NCBI GenBank assembly: GCA_024760905.1
Contig: CM045734.1
Span: 40,594,564-40,658,563 of the forward strand
Direction: 5' to 3'
Source: Plotosus lineatus
Taxonomy: Eukaryota; Chordata; Actinopteri; Siluriformes; Plotosidae
DNA length: 64,000 nt
The stretch's first letter is position 1; each line of letters begins with the position of its first letter. Below the pieces are notes generated by a model. That model saw only the letters and a list, made by a program, of their open reading frames with translations, did not search any database and was not told the DNA's origin. The position numbers and the translations under genes were made by a program. Shown piece by piece: positions 48,602 through 60,829 of this stretch.

Positions 48602-49111
48602 TATTATTGTTGTAAGAGTGATGGGTCGCAGAATGAGAAGGAGGAGAAGGAAAAGGAGCCTGACTTCACCAAATCCTTACCTAGTCCAACACATCAAATA
48701 AACCTTCAACATGCTTCACGACCACCCAGCTGTGCAAGTTCTCCAAGTTTTTTGAGTTCACCAGGCCCACTGTCTATTGTATCTCTTCCAGAAAACTCTA
48801 AGCAACTTCTTACAGCTGCAGAGCTTCACAAGCCCAACGGGCCAACCATCTGCAGACGCTATAACCCTGCTTTATCTCCTGCTCCTATACGTTCCTACAT
48901 GTTCTGCCCCTCGTGTTCTGGCCTCCTGCCATTCTACCTTCCCCAAGGACAGGGAGTAAGGAATGAAGGAGGAAGGATCAGTTATAGAAGCTTACAACAG
49001 CAAAAGGTAGACCTGCCAATGGACATATCCTGGTTTAACAAGCTTAACCTCATTCATGCGATCACCATGAGGGAAGTGTTGACACACCAGAGCATCAGTA
49101 CTGACGTGTAA
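48602..49111 (+). CDS. fam163b: fam163b coding exon 2 (cytoplasmic tail)
   Basis: Acceptor GACTCTGCTAG (AG at 48600-48601). The frame begins YYCCKSDGSQNEKEEKEKEP, continuing the FAM163 signature after CRLQ: paired Tyr, paired Cys, then an acidic Glu-rich stretch and PDF. The tail is rich in Ser/Pro, has a central CRRYNPALSPAP and CPSCSG block, a SYRSLQQQKVDLP block and the family C-terminus REVL...SISTDV before TAA (49109-49111). With exon 1 the protein is 200 aa; mammalian FAM163 proteins are about 166, so this tail is longer. The phase 0 join is exact. Confidence 0.95.
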   Translation, partial: YYCCKSDGSQNEKEEKEKEPDFTKSLPSPTHQINLQHASRPPSCASSPSFLSSPGPLSIVSLPENSKQLLTAAELHKPNGPTICRRYNPALSPAPIRSYMFCPSCSGLLPFYLPQGQGVRNEGGRISYRSLQQQKVDLPMDISWFNKLNLIHAITMREVLTHQSISTDV

Positions 49112-49331
49112 TTTCTTATGATGAATTGTTTTGAAACGTCAATTCTTACAGCAGTGTCACAATGTATCTGAGTTGGAAAGGACATGAAGATTTACATGGA
49201 CTATCTGAAGTTAGAGTGTATAGTAATAGGATAACCAGAACACTTTTAAAAGACTTTTCTTTTGGGCAACAACAAGGATGAAACTGATGACATTGATGAG
49301 ATATATTAAGGATCTCTGTACAGGCATTTAT

Positions 49332-49405
<74 letters not shown>

Positions 49406-49590
49406 CAATGTGTTTTAATCATGAAATTGTCATATGTACTTATCTCAAAACAAGTTGACTTTAAGGTAATATAAGTCGGAAAAATGTAGTTATAATTAAT
49501 TTTATCAATTGTTTGTAACTGCTATTAGTGACCCAGAGCTTCTGTAAAATATGTATGTTTATATATATACAAATATATATACATATATAC
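49112..49590. other. fam163b 3'UTR or flank with (TA)n
   Basis: Probably includes the 3'UTR. A (TA)n run lies at 49339-49402. No consensus AATAAA is placed with confidence before the next repeat. Confidence 0.5.
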
Positions 49591-49635
49591 AAAAATAAAA
49601 GGACAGGACAAAGACTTTCTATTGAAACTCCATTT

Positions 49636-49690
49636 ATCACTACAGATCTGTTTCGAGGGGTGGTGAAACCATCCTCTCTCTTCAGGTGAT
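49636..49690 (-). ncRNA. hammerhead-ribozyme-like motif, best-preserved copy
   Basis: Read on the minus strand: stem I ATCAC, CTGAAGA, two extra bases GA, stem II GAGGATGGT with loop TTC and ACCACCCCTC, GAAA, stem III ACAG..CTGT, GTA, then GTGAT closing stem I. All core positions of a type I hammerhead are present except for the two-base offset before stem II and a small internal loop in stem II. Activity is not shown; the call rests on pairing and core order. Confidence 0.5.
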
Positions 49691-49741
49691 TATAGAAGAA
49701 TAAATAATAAAAAAAAAAAAAATAAAAAATATTCTTCTATA

Positions 49742-49794
49742 ATCACCTGAAGAGAGAGGATGGTTTCACCACCCTCAAACAGATCTGTAGTGAT
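49742..49794 (+). ncRNA. hammerhead-like motif, core-broken copy
   Basis: Same layout as the minus-strand arm, but the second core reads CTCAAAC instead of CTCGAAAC: the conserved G is deleted, so this copy should be dead. Confidence 0.45.
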
Positions 49795-49898
49795 AAATGG
49801 AGTTTCAATAGAAAGTCTTTGTCCTGTCCTTTATTTTTGTTATTTGCTCTACCAAAAAGTATTGAGCACTCTCCTACGGAAGGATCTACTCAGAAAAT

Positions 49899-49900
<2 letters not shown>

Positions 49901-49986
<86 letters not shown>

Positions 49987-49990
49987 CATA
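49901..49990. repeat. (TA)n microsatellite
   Basis: TA run that begins directly at the end of the hammerhead-like repeat unit. Confidence 0.95.
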
Positions 49991-49994
49991 CATA

Positions 49995-50345
49995 GTGGGG
50001 CAGTGGTGGTCTAGTGGTATAGGGCGCTGGATTGCTGGTTGGGGGTTCGAGTCAGACTCTCCACAAGGTTGTCACTGTCCCCCCAGTGCAGCTAACTGGG
50101 TTATCAAAGGCAGGTCATGTCTCTCACTGTCTATGGTGAGAGGTTCATGTAAAAGAACCATTGCTGACTTGCGTAAAGAGTAGCTTCAAAGCCGTCAGCG
50201 TGTTTCTGTCCCTTGCTAAAGGGTTGTGTCAGGAAAGGCAGCCGACGTAAAAACCTATGCCAAATCAAACATGCGAATCAGATGATTCGCTGTGGAGACC
50301 CCTGAAAAAAGAAGGTGAACAACCGAAAGGAAAAGAAGAAGAAGA
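49995..50345 (+). repeat. SINE-1, full length, RTE-like tail
   Basis: Head GGGGCAGTGGTGGTCTAGTGG and a tail CAGATGATTCGCTGTGG, ACCCCTGAAAAAAG, AACCGAAAGGAAAAGAAG that aligns base for base with the RTE LINE 3' end at 54070-54125. Confidence 0.93.
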
Positions 50346-52007
50346 GTTAAAAAGTAGTTAATTAAGTTCGGTTCAAAATTAATTCAAGTCACTGTCACTT
50401 TATAAAGCAAAGTATGAATCTTGTAACTATTACAAATAAAATATACAGTTTATTCTCTAAGGTTTGTAAGCATGTACATGAATGGAGTCAGGTGGATCTG
50501 AAAAGATAGACACAGGCTGTTTGTCAAAGCACAGGTAATGTTTATTTTTTTCTTACTATAGAATGACATGCACTAGTGTAGTGGTCAAAAAATAGAAAGA
50601 TAACTGTAATTTTTTTTTTTTAAAGTAATATTTCTTCATTTTTCTTGTTTTTTTTTTTCTTCTTTATATTTTTCTCTTCACTTACACAAGTAAATAGATT
50701 CACCACAATGACCCATTAGAGACTGGGAAGATTGTTCATTCCTATCAGGTCATTTTAACAAACAAGAATTTGGAAGACGTTTCCATCGTTAATGAGCGAA
50801 TAAAGCATCAGTGTGTGTTGTAAGTAGACCAGCAGATGGCGCATTTCTTTCACTCAGATTTTAACAACTTTGGCAAAAATTGAAAATGAAAGAATGTTGG
50901 AAAGGCAGTGTACACCATATTACAGTCTGTGACATTGCCGACAGAATGATCTGAATGTTGGTACACTTTCAGAATAACTGAGGTGGCTAATTTAAATCAA
51001 CCCAGACAGCTATTTCGATATCTGTCAAAAGGTATTGTGTTTTATTCAATCCTTCAAAGTAAAAATTGTAATATGCCTGATTTTACAAGATGTGAAAAAT
51101 ACTGCATACAGTTGGATTACAATGGAATTGTATTTATCATACTTTAAGAGGTAACAAAATGTGCATTGTTTTTTTCAACATCAGAATTAAATTACAATTA
51201 TTTTTTATTGTTTCTGTACACTGAGGTAACATCAATGTATATTCTATTAACTGGAGGAACAGAGGAGCAATATTATGAATTGCACACAGTTTAAAATACT
51301 ACATGTTCAAGTTCCAGGACATAGTCAATTACACGTAATATGTTTCAGGAAAATCAAGTAAAACGGGTATTTGTTTTTCCCCTGCTGTAAAAAACAGCTG
51401 CTGATTGCAGATTAATAGTCAGAATGAGTGGAGACCATGGGATGCTGAACTAAACACCTGCTGTGACTAATAAATAAACCATAGAATAGCAGTGGTCCAA
51501 TAACAGTTAAATAAGATACCAAGGAAACAGTAGAGCATTACAACTAGCAATAGATGACGAGCCCATGGTAATTCAGTCCTGACTATCATCACTGAAAGTT
51601 TGATGGATCATAAATATGCACATGCTTTATAATAATGGTCCACAGAGCAATAATAAAAATAATTTAAAGTTTCCTTAATGTATCCCACATTTATAGGACT
51701 TTGTCATGAACAGATATTGCTACTAAAATACCGACATCAATAGTAGTTTAATATAGCTAGTTTAAAACATAAAAGTAAAATAATGGGATTTAATGAGTAA
51801 ACCAAGATATTCTAAGACTAAATATACTTCCCACTCTGTAGATACTAAATATTCAATATCCCCCCCCCCCCCCCATTTTTCCGAATATTAAGTTTTTTTT
51901 TTGTTTTTTGTTTTTTTTTTGCAGATTACCCAATGGTCCTGATTGAAGTGCATTAACTATTTCCCCCTCATGAAAAATGAAAAAAAAAAAAAAAAAAAAA
52001 AAAAAAA
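50346..52007. other. intergenic, probably including the adamtsl2 3'UTR
   Basis: Minus-strand AATAAA candidates lie near 51215, 51038 and 50539. A poly-T/poly-A pair (51894-51920 and 51981-52007) adjoins the adamtsl2 stop codon. No other gene is seen. Confidence 0.45.
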
Positions 52008-52129
52008 CTAGATGGCACGTTGATTCCGGCAAGAATGACAGCAGGCCTTGCTGTAATACCAGTGACTGCAAAGGTTGACTTTAATAGCCAGAGAGCAGTT
52101 GGTGCTGGGACGATCTTGGCAGTTGTCAT
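52008..52129 (-). CDS. adamtsl2: adamtsl2 exon 18: PLAC domain and stop
   Basis: The last exon encodes a PLAC domain with six cysteines ([20 protein letters not shown], then CCHSC) and ends TAG at 52010-52008. Acceptor TTTACATACAG. Confidence 0.95.
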
Positions 52130-54581
52130 CTGTATGTAAATCAGACATCAGCAGATCATAATAGTCAGTTATCTTTTCACTGTATCAGTGAACTTCTACA
52201 AACATTAGATGCTCAAGTTCAGCAGTCTGTTAAACTTTGAGCTTTACCTGGTGGTTCAGTGGGGCAAGGTTGCAATGCACAGGTCTGCTTGTTTACAGGC
52301 TTAGTTAGAGGGTCACATCCACGAACAAGTTCTCTTCCCTGGTAGCATTTCACATCTCTCATTCGCACCCCCACACCACACGTCTTAGTGCACTGTAAAT
52401 TTTAGCACCACTCAAAGTTATAATATATCTATTTACACTCAATGTACAAACTCATCCATCTTTCTAATTCTATAATTATTCATTGAACCATGATGCCGGT
52501 ACCTCAGACCAAGGTGTTGTATACCACTTGAAACAAGGTCTCTCAAAGCAGGTGTCCTCATCTCCCGGCCGTTTGCTAGCATCGCATTCGTCATCCTCAT
52601 GTATTTGAAACTTGCCACCCGTGATCCCAACACATAGCACAATCCTCCTCTTTACACCACGTCCACATGTTGTGTTGCACTGAGATGGGAAATTTACTTT
52701 TAGCAAAAGCACAGCATTCATCTGTGTATACACGAGTATGGCCCATAATGAGTCATTCGCCATTTATCTATGCAATTTTGGCTTCCTGGGGTTTCATGAG
52801 AATTTCGAAAATTATTTGTTCCAACTCTGCACAACACCATTTGATTACTCTAATGAGCTCTCTATCTTAACAAACAAGGGAAGAAAAACTCTATGCGGTA
52901 ACCCACAATTTATGGATATAAACCTAAATTGACATTTGGACAAAGCCCCAAAACTCATTAGGAAACTCAGTTTTCTTGAACTTGAAATTCACTTGCGCAC
53001 CCTTTCCCAGTCTTGCGCCAGCCAGTGTGGTGGGCACTCTTTATCTCCACAGGGATGAGCGGCCAATGGTTTGTTCTCAAGTGAACACTGAGATTCAGGC
53101 ACCACCCGGCCCTCTGGGGTTTTGCAGTACACGTGCCTTGTCATCTTCCCCTGCTCACATGGACCTGAGCACTGGATAACATTTACAAACAACAATATTT
53201 TATTTGTTTTTGTCATTAAACAAGGTCATTAAACCATAATTACCTAGAATTCAACGCAGTGCAATGCAATTACAAGGATCGATATGCAATACGGTAAATA
53301 TGAAAAAAAAAATAGTGCTGGGGATCTATGTGTGCCCATTTAACTGTTCTTCTATAATGCTTACTTTGCCCCACACGGAGACTGTCCACTGGCGATCACA
53401 AGGAGGACCAGTGCAGTTCTTGGAAGATGGAGGCTGAGTTGTCTCATCACATGGCTTGCTTTCATCTGAGCATCTGACCTCTCGGGTAATTAAACCTCTG
53501 TGGCCACATTTTGCCGGGCACTGTACAAAAAAGAACAACTTTAGTGCTATGTGTGCAAACTGCTTTTACTAATATAAATTAATTTGGTCGAAATCAACAA
53601 AAAGGATAACTTTCCTCCAGTACATAACATAATTTAAAAAAAAATGAAAAATGAAAAAACGATTAGGTAACGCAAAAGAAATGAACACAGAATTCAAGGA
53701 AAAAATAATACCAATAAAATCGTCTCGCTGCATGGACAGATCATTTGACTTGATAAAAAAGCTGGTTCAAATGTAATGTATCTGATGTAATTCAACCGTA
53801 TTCAAATTGAAAAAATCAGAAAGCACATCAGAGGGACAGCACATGTAAGACGTTTTGGAGACAAAGTCAGAGAGGCTAGATTGAGATGGTTTGGACATGT
53901 ACAGAGGAGGGATAGTGAGTATATTGGTAGTAGGATGCTGAGGTTGGAACTACCAGGCAGAAGGCCTAGAGGAAGACCAAAGAGAAGATTGATGGATGTG
54001 GTGAAGGAGGACATGAAGGTAGTTGGTGTAAGAGAAGAAGATGCAAAGGATAGGGTGAGATGGAGGCAGATGATTCACTGTGGCGACCCCTGAAGGGAAC
54101 AGCCGTAAGGAAAAGAAGAAGAAGATTCAAATTGCAAAAATGTCATATTTACAGTTCAGAATTCTGATAGCAGCATTTAAAAAACTGGAGGAATTATTAA
54201 AAAATAGAATAAGCACTTATTTTTTTTTGTATTCAGGTCAAGCAATCACAGACAATTCAATTTGGCATTTTGTAATCACGCAAAAACCATGCAATATACA
54301 AAACAGGACAGCCACCTCTAACCACTCAGCCATCTCCCACTGAGGGCCACAGGTGGGGCTCTTGCAGGGCCTGCGCTCTGGAGGGCGTTCAAGATCAGCA
54401 TCTGTGCACAGATCGCTATAAACCGAGCTATCCAGGCCAGGGGCAAGCATCTTCCAGCAGCGTACTAGCCGGAACTGAAAACCCTCACCACAGGTCTGTG
54501 AGCACTCACTCCAGCTACTGACCTCCCACCTGCAGGCATGAAAAGGAGATTTAAAGCCAAATAATGTGAAACTAGAGTGAT

Positions 54582-54620
<39 letters not shown>

Positions 54621-57600
54621 GCTTATTAGAATAATTTATAGGTGGTCTCTGTTCAACTGTGTAACTGCTGATTTTTTTTTTTTTTTTTTTTTACAAAAGA
54701 AATTGTACAAATATCATATTCTACTTAGAATGTGCTACAGCTGAGTAGTTCCATGAGGCATACTCCAGTGAATATTTCAATTAGAATGGCATACATGCCT
54801 TGGCTGGCACTCCCTTCTAATGCAGAAATCATGCACCGGTTCAGGGCGAGTCAAAGTGTCACAGTACGAGTCATCCACTTCAATACCATCATATCGTATA
54901 CATATAGCAAAAGACTTAGTCACACCTATTACCAAAATAAAAGCAACAAATAACATTTAAATGAAAAGACCTATTAAGCATGGAAAAAAAAAAAAATTAA
55001 ATAGTAAAATATGTGTGGATATGTTGTAGACATAATTATGTCTATTTGGTACCTATTGAGCATGTCATGCTGCATGGTTCCTGAGAGGACAATTTCCAAC
55101 GATACATATCTGAAGAACTCAATTTGTTTTTCCCAGTAACCCTTGGTTGACTCCTGTGGGGTTGGAAACATGTAGAGCATTAATGGCTATATCGCCGGCG
55201 AGATCATGTAACAGCCATTTCCTCATATATTATACAACACATGTACAGGATTGTTATATCAGGTGGTAATTCAGTCCCAACTGCAGTTAAACTTCTTGCT
55301 CGAATATCAGTCTATGGAAAAGTGTGATGTAAAAAAAAAAAAAAAAAATCAAAAATAAAACTCTTGTGATTTCTGAAAAAGTTAACTAATTGGACCGGCA
55401 TGGTATGGTGTGATCTATGCTGTGTAACATCATGATCTATGTCCATCTACCTCAGTCTTTGTCTATCTACCTTCTCATTCCTCATCTGGGATCTTTTTTC
55501 CCCTTTAAGTGTGTGAAAGGGTGTGTTATGTGATGTGTTTTATGATCTCTGGCAGGGAGGCTGGTGAAGCGGTGTTTGGACACTGCAAGAAAGCCAACAT
55601 GAATTATAAATATGATGGAATGCAATCCCACCAGCCCTCCACTTGGCTGTCTCTCCTCACCACTCTTTGAATGTCTCAGAGTGTAAAAAAGCAGGAGACT
55701 TTCGAGGATAGTCTAGAGCACATTCCATTCCATTCCCTATGAGCTGGACCGTCCCACATGAGCATAGATATGAACATAGCTATCCTGCAAATCTTCATGT
55801 CTCTTAGAGCAGGCTACGGTACAGATTCTATTCATTACAATACACACATGCCGCATGTGACCTTTCTGCATTATGAATGAGCTGAAGACTACAAATATAA
55901 ATTTTCTATACCCTGAAACAACTTCTTAAGCTATTACACAACAGCTAGACACAACTACGAAGCAAAATTATTTTAGAAAAAGATGAAATATTTTCATTTT
56001 GTGATTGTCTTTACCTCGTGCGATTGGTGCGGCTGCTATTCCTTAAGCTGGCAATCAGTGTCCTGTTCTGGAAAAGGTCTCCTGTGTCATTGCGGCGTCG
56101 GCCTAAGGTGAACCCAAGAAATGAACTGTTGAGGCTCTGTTGCTCTGAGCTGCTGTAGTCCAATGCTGCTGGCTCGGCTTCAGACAGCAGGCTTTCCCCT
56201 TCACTAAGAAGCTGGTTTGTTGAAACGTTGATGTGTAACGTGCAACGTGCTAGGAACATCCTCCATATGAAATTTGCAGAATCCACCATCTCTTCTGCAG
56301 GTCTGTTTGCAGGCATAATTCCAGGGGCAACCACTCCACTTGGCCAGCTGCTGTTTCCATCTTTATACATAAAAAGTTATAAAGGACATGCATTTTGAGT
56401 AGAGACATTACTGATTTGAAGATATGAAGGTGACAAGAAAGACAGGTAATCTCTGGCTGGAAAAAAAATGAAATTACTAAACATCACAAATCAACCCGCC
56501 ATACACACTTTTATATTTATATATATGTATATATAATAAGGTGCTAATAAGTTGGGCAGTGGTGGTCTAGTGGTATAGGGTGCTGGATCGCTGATCCAAA
56601 AGTTGGGGGTTCGAGTCCCACTCTCCACAAGGTTGTCACTGTCCCCCCCAGTGCAGCTAACTGGGTTAGCAAAGGCAGGCCATGTCTCTCACTGTCTATG
56701 GTGAGAGGCATGTAAAAGAACCATTGCTGACTTTTGTAAAGAGTAGGCTGCAAAGTTTTCAGCGTGTTTCCGTCCCTTGCTATAAAGGGTTGTGACAGGA
56801 AGGGTATCAGGGTATCCGACATAAAAACGTGCGAATCAGATGATTTGCTGTGGTGATTCCTGAGTAAAAGGAAGACAGATAGACATATATATAAATTTTT
56901 TTCTTTCTTTCTTTTTCTTTTTTCTGACGTGAAAAGCGCCCAGGGCGCTTAAAAAATTGGAGGGGCTGAGCGCTTATTAAAATATTACCAGCAGAGTGGA
57001 ACGGTAAGTGCTTATTACCATCCAGGTGGAAAGCATGAATAATAACAGAACAATTAAAGAGTTTTACTGGTATTTGTGTTATTCATTTTGTGGTATCAAC
57101 CAAACTACTTACATTAAAGCTGAAAGTAAACATAAAACAGTATACCGTACATTTAAAAAAAAGACTTTTCTTCCCTTACTTTTCCCTCCTGGTGCTGTTT
57201 CTTTAAACATTTTCCCGAAAGTAAAATGAACCAATCAAGAATGTCAACTTTAGCACATGGCAAGTTGAACCAATCAACAGGAACATAAACAAAAGCACAT
57301 GGCCAGGAACGTCATTGTTGGGCATTTACCAAGAGAATACAACAAAATATTTTCCTGTTTTTTTAAAGGACAGCGGAACAATCAAATGTGTTGTTACTGA
57401 TGAACATTATAGACATTCCCCAGTGGCAGGGGGACTTGGAAACTGACTTTTACGGTTACAGAGACTGATCGAATAAAATTGGTACGTTTGATCTACGATT
57501 TTGCTCCCAGTACATATGGGTGGTTATTAGACGTAAGATAAAAAAACATTGGGGGGGGGTGAGTTTATTGGGGCAGGGCGCTTATTACGCCGGTTACTGT

Positions 57601-60600
57601 GTGTATATATTCTGTCTGTTTTCCTTTTGGCTTTTTCCCCTTTTACTCGGGAGTCGCCACAGCAAATCATCTGATTCGCACGTTTGATTTGGCAGAGGTT
57701 TTTACATCGGATGCCCTTCCTGTCACAACCCTTTTAGCAAGGGAGAGAAACACGCTGACGGCTTTGCAGCTACTCTTTACGAAAGTCAACAATGGTTCCT
57801 TTACATGCCTCACACCATAGACAGTGAGAGACATGGCCTGCCTTTGATAACCCAGTTAGCCACACTGGGGGGGACAGTGACCACCCTGTGGAGAGTGGGA
57901 CTCGAACCCCCAACCTTTGGATCAGCAATCCAGCACCCTATACCACTAGACCACCACTGCCCCCTGTTACTGTGTATATATACATACACACACACACACA
58001 CAGTATATGAAAGTTTGACTCTCCCAGTATTGGACATTCCAGAGCATTTTTTCCAAGTTGGCACTGGCAATTGAGAGGACCACCTTAGTCACTGACTGCT
58101 CTCTTTCCCATGCGGTTGTGGTAGCTGGCATTATGTATAGGTGAAGAACTGAGAAGGAAGAATGGTACCCTACCACAGTTAGAGGACAATAACAGGCTGT
58201 TGGGCACCAGACTACATATTGGGGTAATGGGCAGTCAATGCTAAAATTGAACCACAGCTAAGCTCCTCTTTTCATAATGAATGCAGCTGTGCCCAGTGAA
58301 GACAGGTAATTAGCGACTACATCAGTATGTCAGAGCCACAGTGTACAGCCAAGAAAAATCCAGCATTTGGATTGAAATAAGCAAATTCATTTCCTTTGAT
58401 TGGATACTTATTGCAATGATTAATAGGCTTCACTTGGCAATGATTCCTAACTAATGCAGTGCGTACCTTCTCATTTCTTAAACAATCCTGTCAGTAGGTC
58501 AATTCCATAGTCGTAGAAAATATATGACTGTGGTTTAGAATACACAAATTATTTGCCTGCATCACACACAGATAACAACTAAGGAATTGTTTGAAATAAT
58601 ATGAATTTGGTTAAAAACTGGTTACATAGTGATATACAAACAGTGGAACTCACAACAAAGTTTATTATTGAGCATTGCCACATACACACTGTGATAAGAA
58701 CTGCCCACACAGGGACTAAACAGCTGTGTTCCCTCAAGAATACCACTTGTAAGGCTAACTGATAGAAATGGCTTCAATTCGCTAGTTAGCGTAAAGATGA
58801 CTTTGGCTCAATAGAACAAGATCATGTGGACTGATGAGTCCACATTTATCCTATTCCATCAGGGTAAGAACGGAAGTGCATTACTCGATGCACCCATCAA
58901 TCGTAGTGATCACGCAACGAGCCACTGGAGGCAGTGTTATGATGTGGGGTCGCATTAAGTCAGCTGACTACCCGAATGACCAGGTTATCCCATCAATGCA
59001 TTTTTCTTTCTTGACGGCACAGACATACAATTGGATCTCAAACTGTAAAAATGAGGACTATTGTAATTGATTCACATGAGTTGGCCACCACAGAATCCTG
59101 AAATTAACTCTGTTGAAAGGTTGTAGAACGTACTGAAAAAAGACTTTATGGATTGATTAGATTCACTATTTGTCGATACAAGATCTTGACAAAAATTGAT
59201 GTATCTTTGGATGGAAATAACTGTTGTCAAAACTGTGCAGTGGTAAATGAGTACCTTAATCAAAACTAAGCAGTAATTCAACAATACAGTAAACATATCA
59301 AAATTAAAATATTGCAAGAATATATGTAAATCTGAAATGATCTGTATGGTGCATTCGAATTACATCTGGTTTCCTTACTACTGTATGGTTGAGCAATGCT
59401 GTGAAAAAAAAAAGTTTTAGTGTCCCAAGATTCCCATTTATATCACAGATCACATCTAGATTTAATACATATCTCAATATTATACACTTAATATCTACCT
59501 TGATAATGCGGTGGTGTTGAAGCATTCTGATCACAGTCTACAGCAGCTGTGTCCTCATATACTTCATTGGTCTCCTCGCCAGGCTTGTCCACCACACCCG
59601 GGCCTAGGTTCTGCATCTCCACCTGTTTTCTTTGTGTCCCTGGGACAGATTTATCACTCACGCTTTCATTGTTGGATGATACACTGTTGATTTCCATAGA
59701 GACTTGATGGCTGGAGCTTCCATCTGAGCCAGTATAGATGGGCGGCTGGGAGACTGGAGTAAGCGGGTCACGCATCACTGTGTATTCGTAGGTGATGTAC
59801 GGGTTGCGACCATTCTGGTTCCAAACCTTTAAAGACAGAAAATAAGGAGCAGACAGTTTAATTTTTAACGGGGAGACAAACATTCCATAAAAGTGTCAGT
59901 ACATTTAATAAATGTGCAAGAGTAAATGCTTCTTGTGTATTTTATTTATTTTATTTTTTGCAGTTATTATAAACAGGAACTCTTTGATCCGTTCAGAAGA
60001 TACCATGCAAATACTTCAGCAGGTTTTACCAGTATAAATCACATACTTATCCTTTTGGGGTCATTGCATATGCCAGCATGCAAGACTGACTTTTGGGACC
60101 ATTGCTTCAGGGGCAGTGTATCACATTGTTACAACTTTTTCAGTATGAGCCATTGCTTCTCTGGCCCATAGTGAGTCAAAGGCAGGGTCAGCTAGCCAAG
60201 TGAGATTACCCAGGAGCCCTTGGCGGCTGGAGGAAGGACCGCAGCTACAGTACCAGAACATTGATGGGCTGATTGATGGGCCCTTTCGCCACGATGTACT
60301 CAATCCCGGTCTCATACACATCGGTGGGCCTCCGGTACTTGAAGATGGTGCCTGCCACATGGAAGTTCTGAGGGCTGTCAACTTTGTAGGCGCCATTAAA
60401 GAAAAAGTTTCCTGCTTGATCTGTCACAGCTGTAAATAAAGAAGTTTATTTAAACTTTGCTGAGCGATGGGTATACATGTCTAGTGGAATGTCCATTGAT
60501 AGGTCATATTAATTGTAAAATTTAGAAGACAAAGTAAAGTGTGTTGAATTTTCCTTGCTTTTAAGGATCAAAAAAATGAAGAGTTTGAGCTCAAAAACAG

Positions 60601-60737
60601 ATAAATGCTATTATTTCAATTATGGGAAAAATTATTTTTTTATATAGCTTTCCAAAATAATTTTTCCAGTCGCGTTCAAAAACTTTTTTCAATAGGTTTA
60701 AAGTAAAGAAACTGAAGAAATTGTTTCTCATGTAATT

Positions 60738-60829
<92 letters not shown>

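Larger units (their letters stand above)
49597..49840. repeat. long inverted repeat (foldback) made of two hammerhead-like units
   Basis: Arm 1 (about 49597-49706) and arm 2 (about 49731-49840) are near-perfect inverted copies of about 105 bases around an A-rich spacer of about 24 bases. Arm 2 continues to 49900 as the same unit found at 15286-15455. Each arm has the ribozyme-like core. Confidence 0.92.

Noticed and set aside
48519..48701. Arg-rich 60-codon plus frame
   Set aside because: Wrong frame across the fam163b exon 2 start. The true frame reads YYCC and an acidic stretch.
54791..54796. GT at CAT|GTATGC as donor of adamtsl2 exon 12
   Set aside because: It gives phase 0, which does not fit the phase-2 acceptor at 54530 and would disrupt the next TSP1 repeat.
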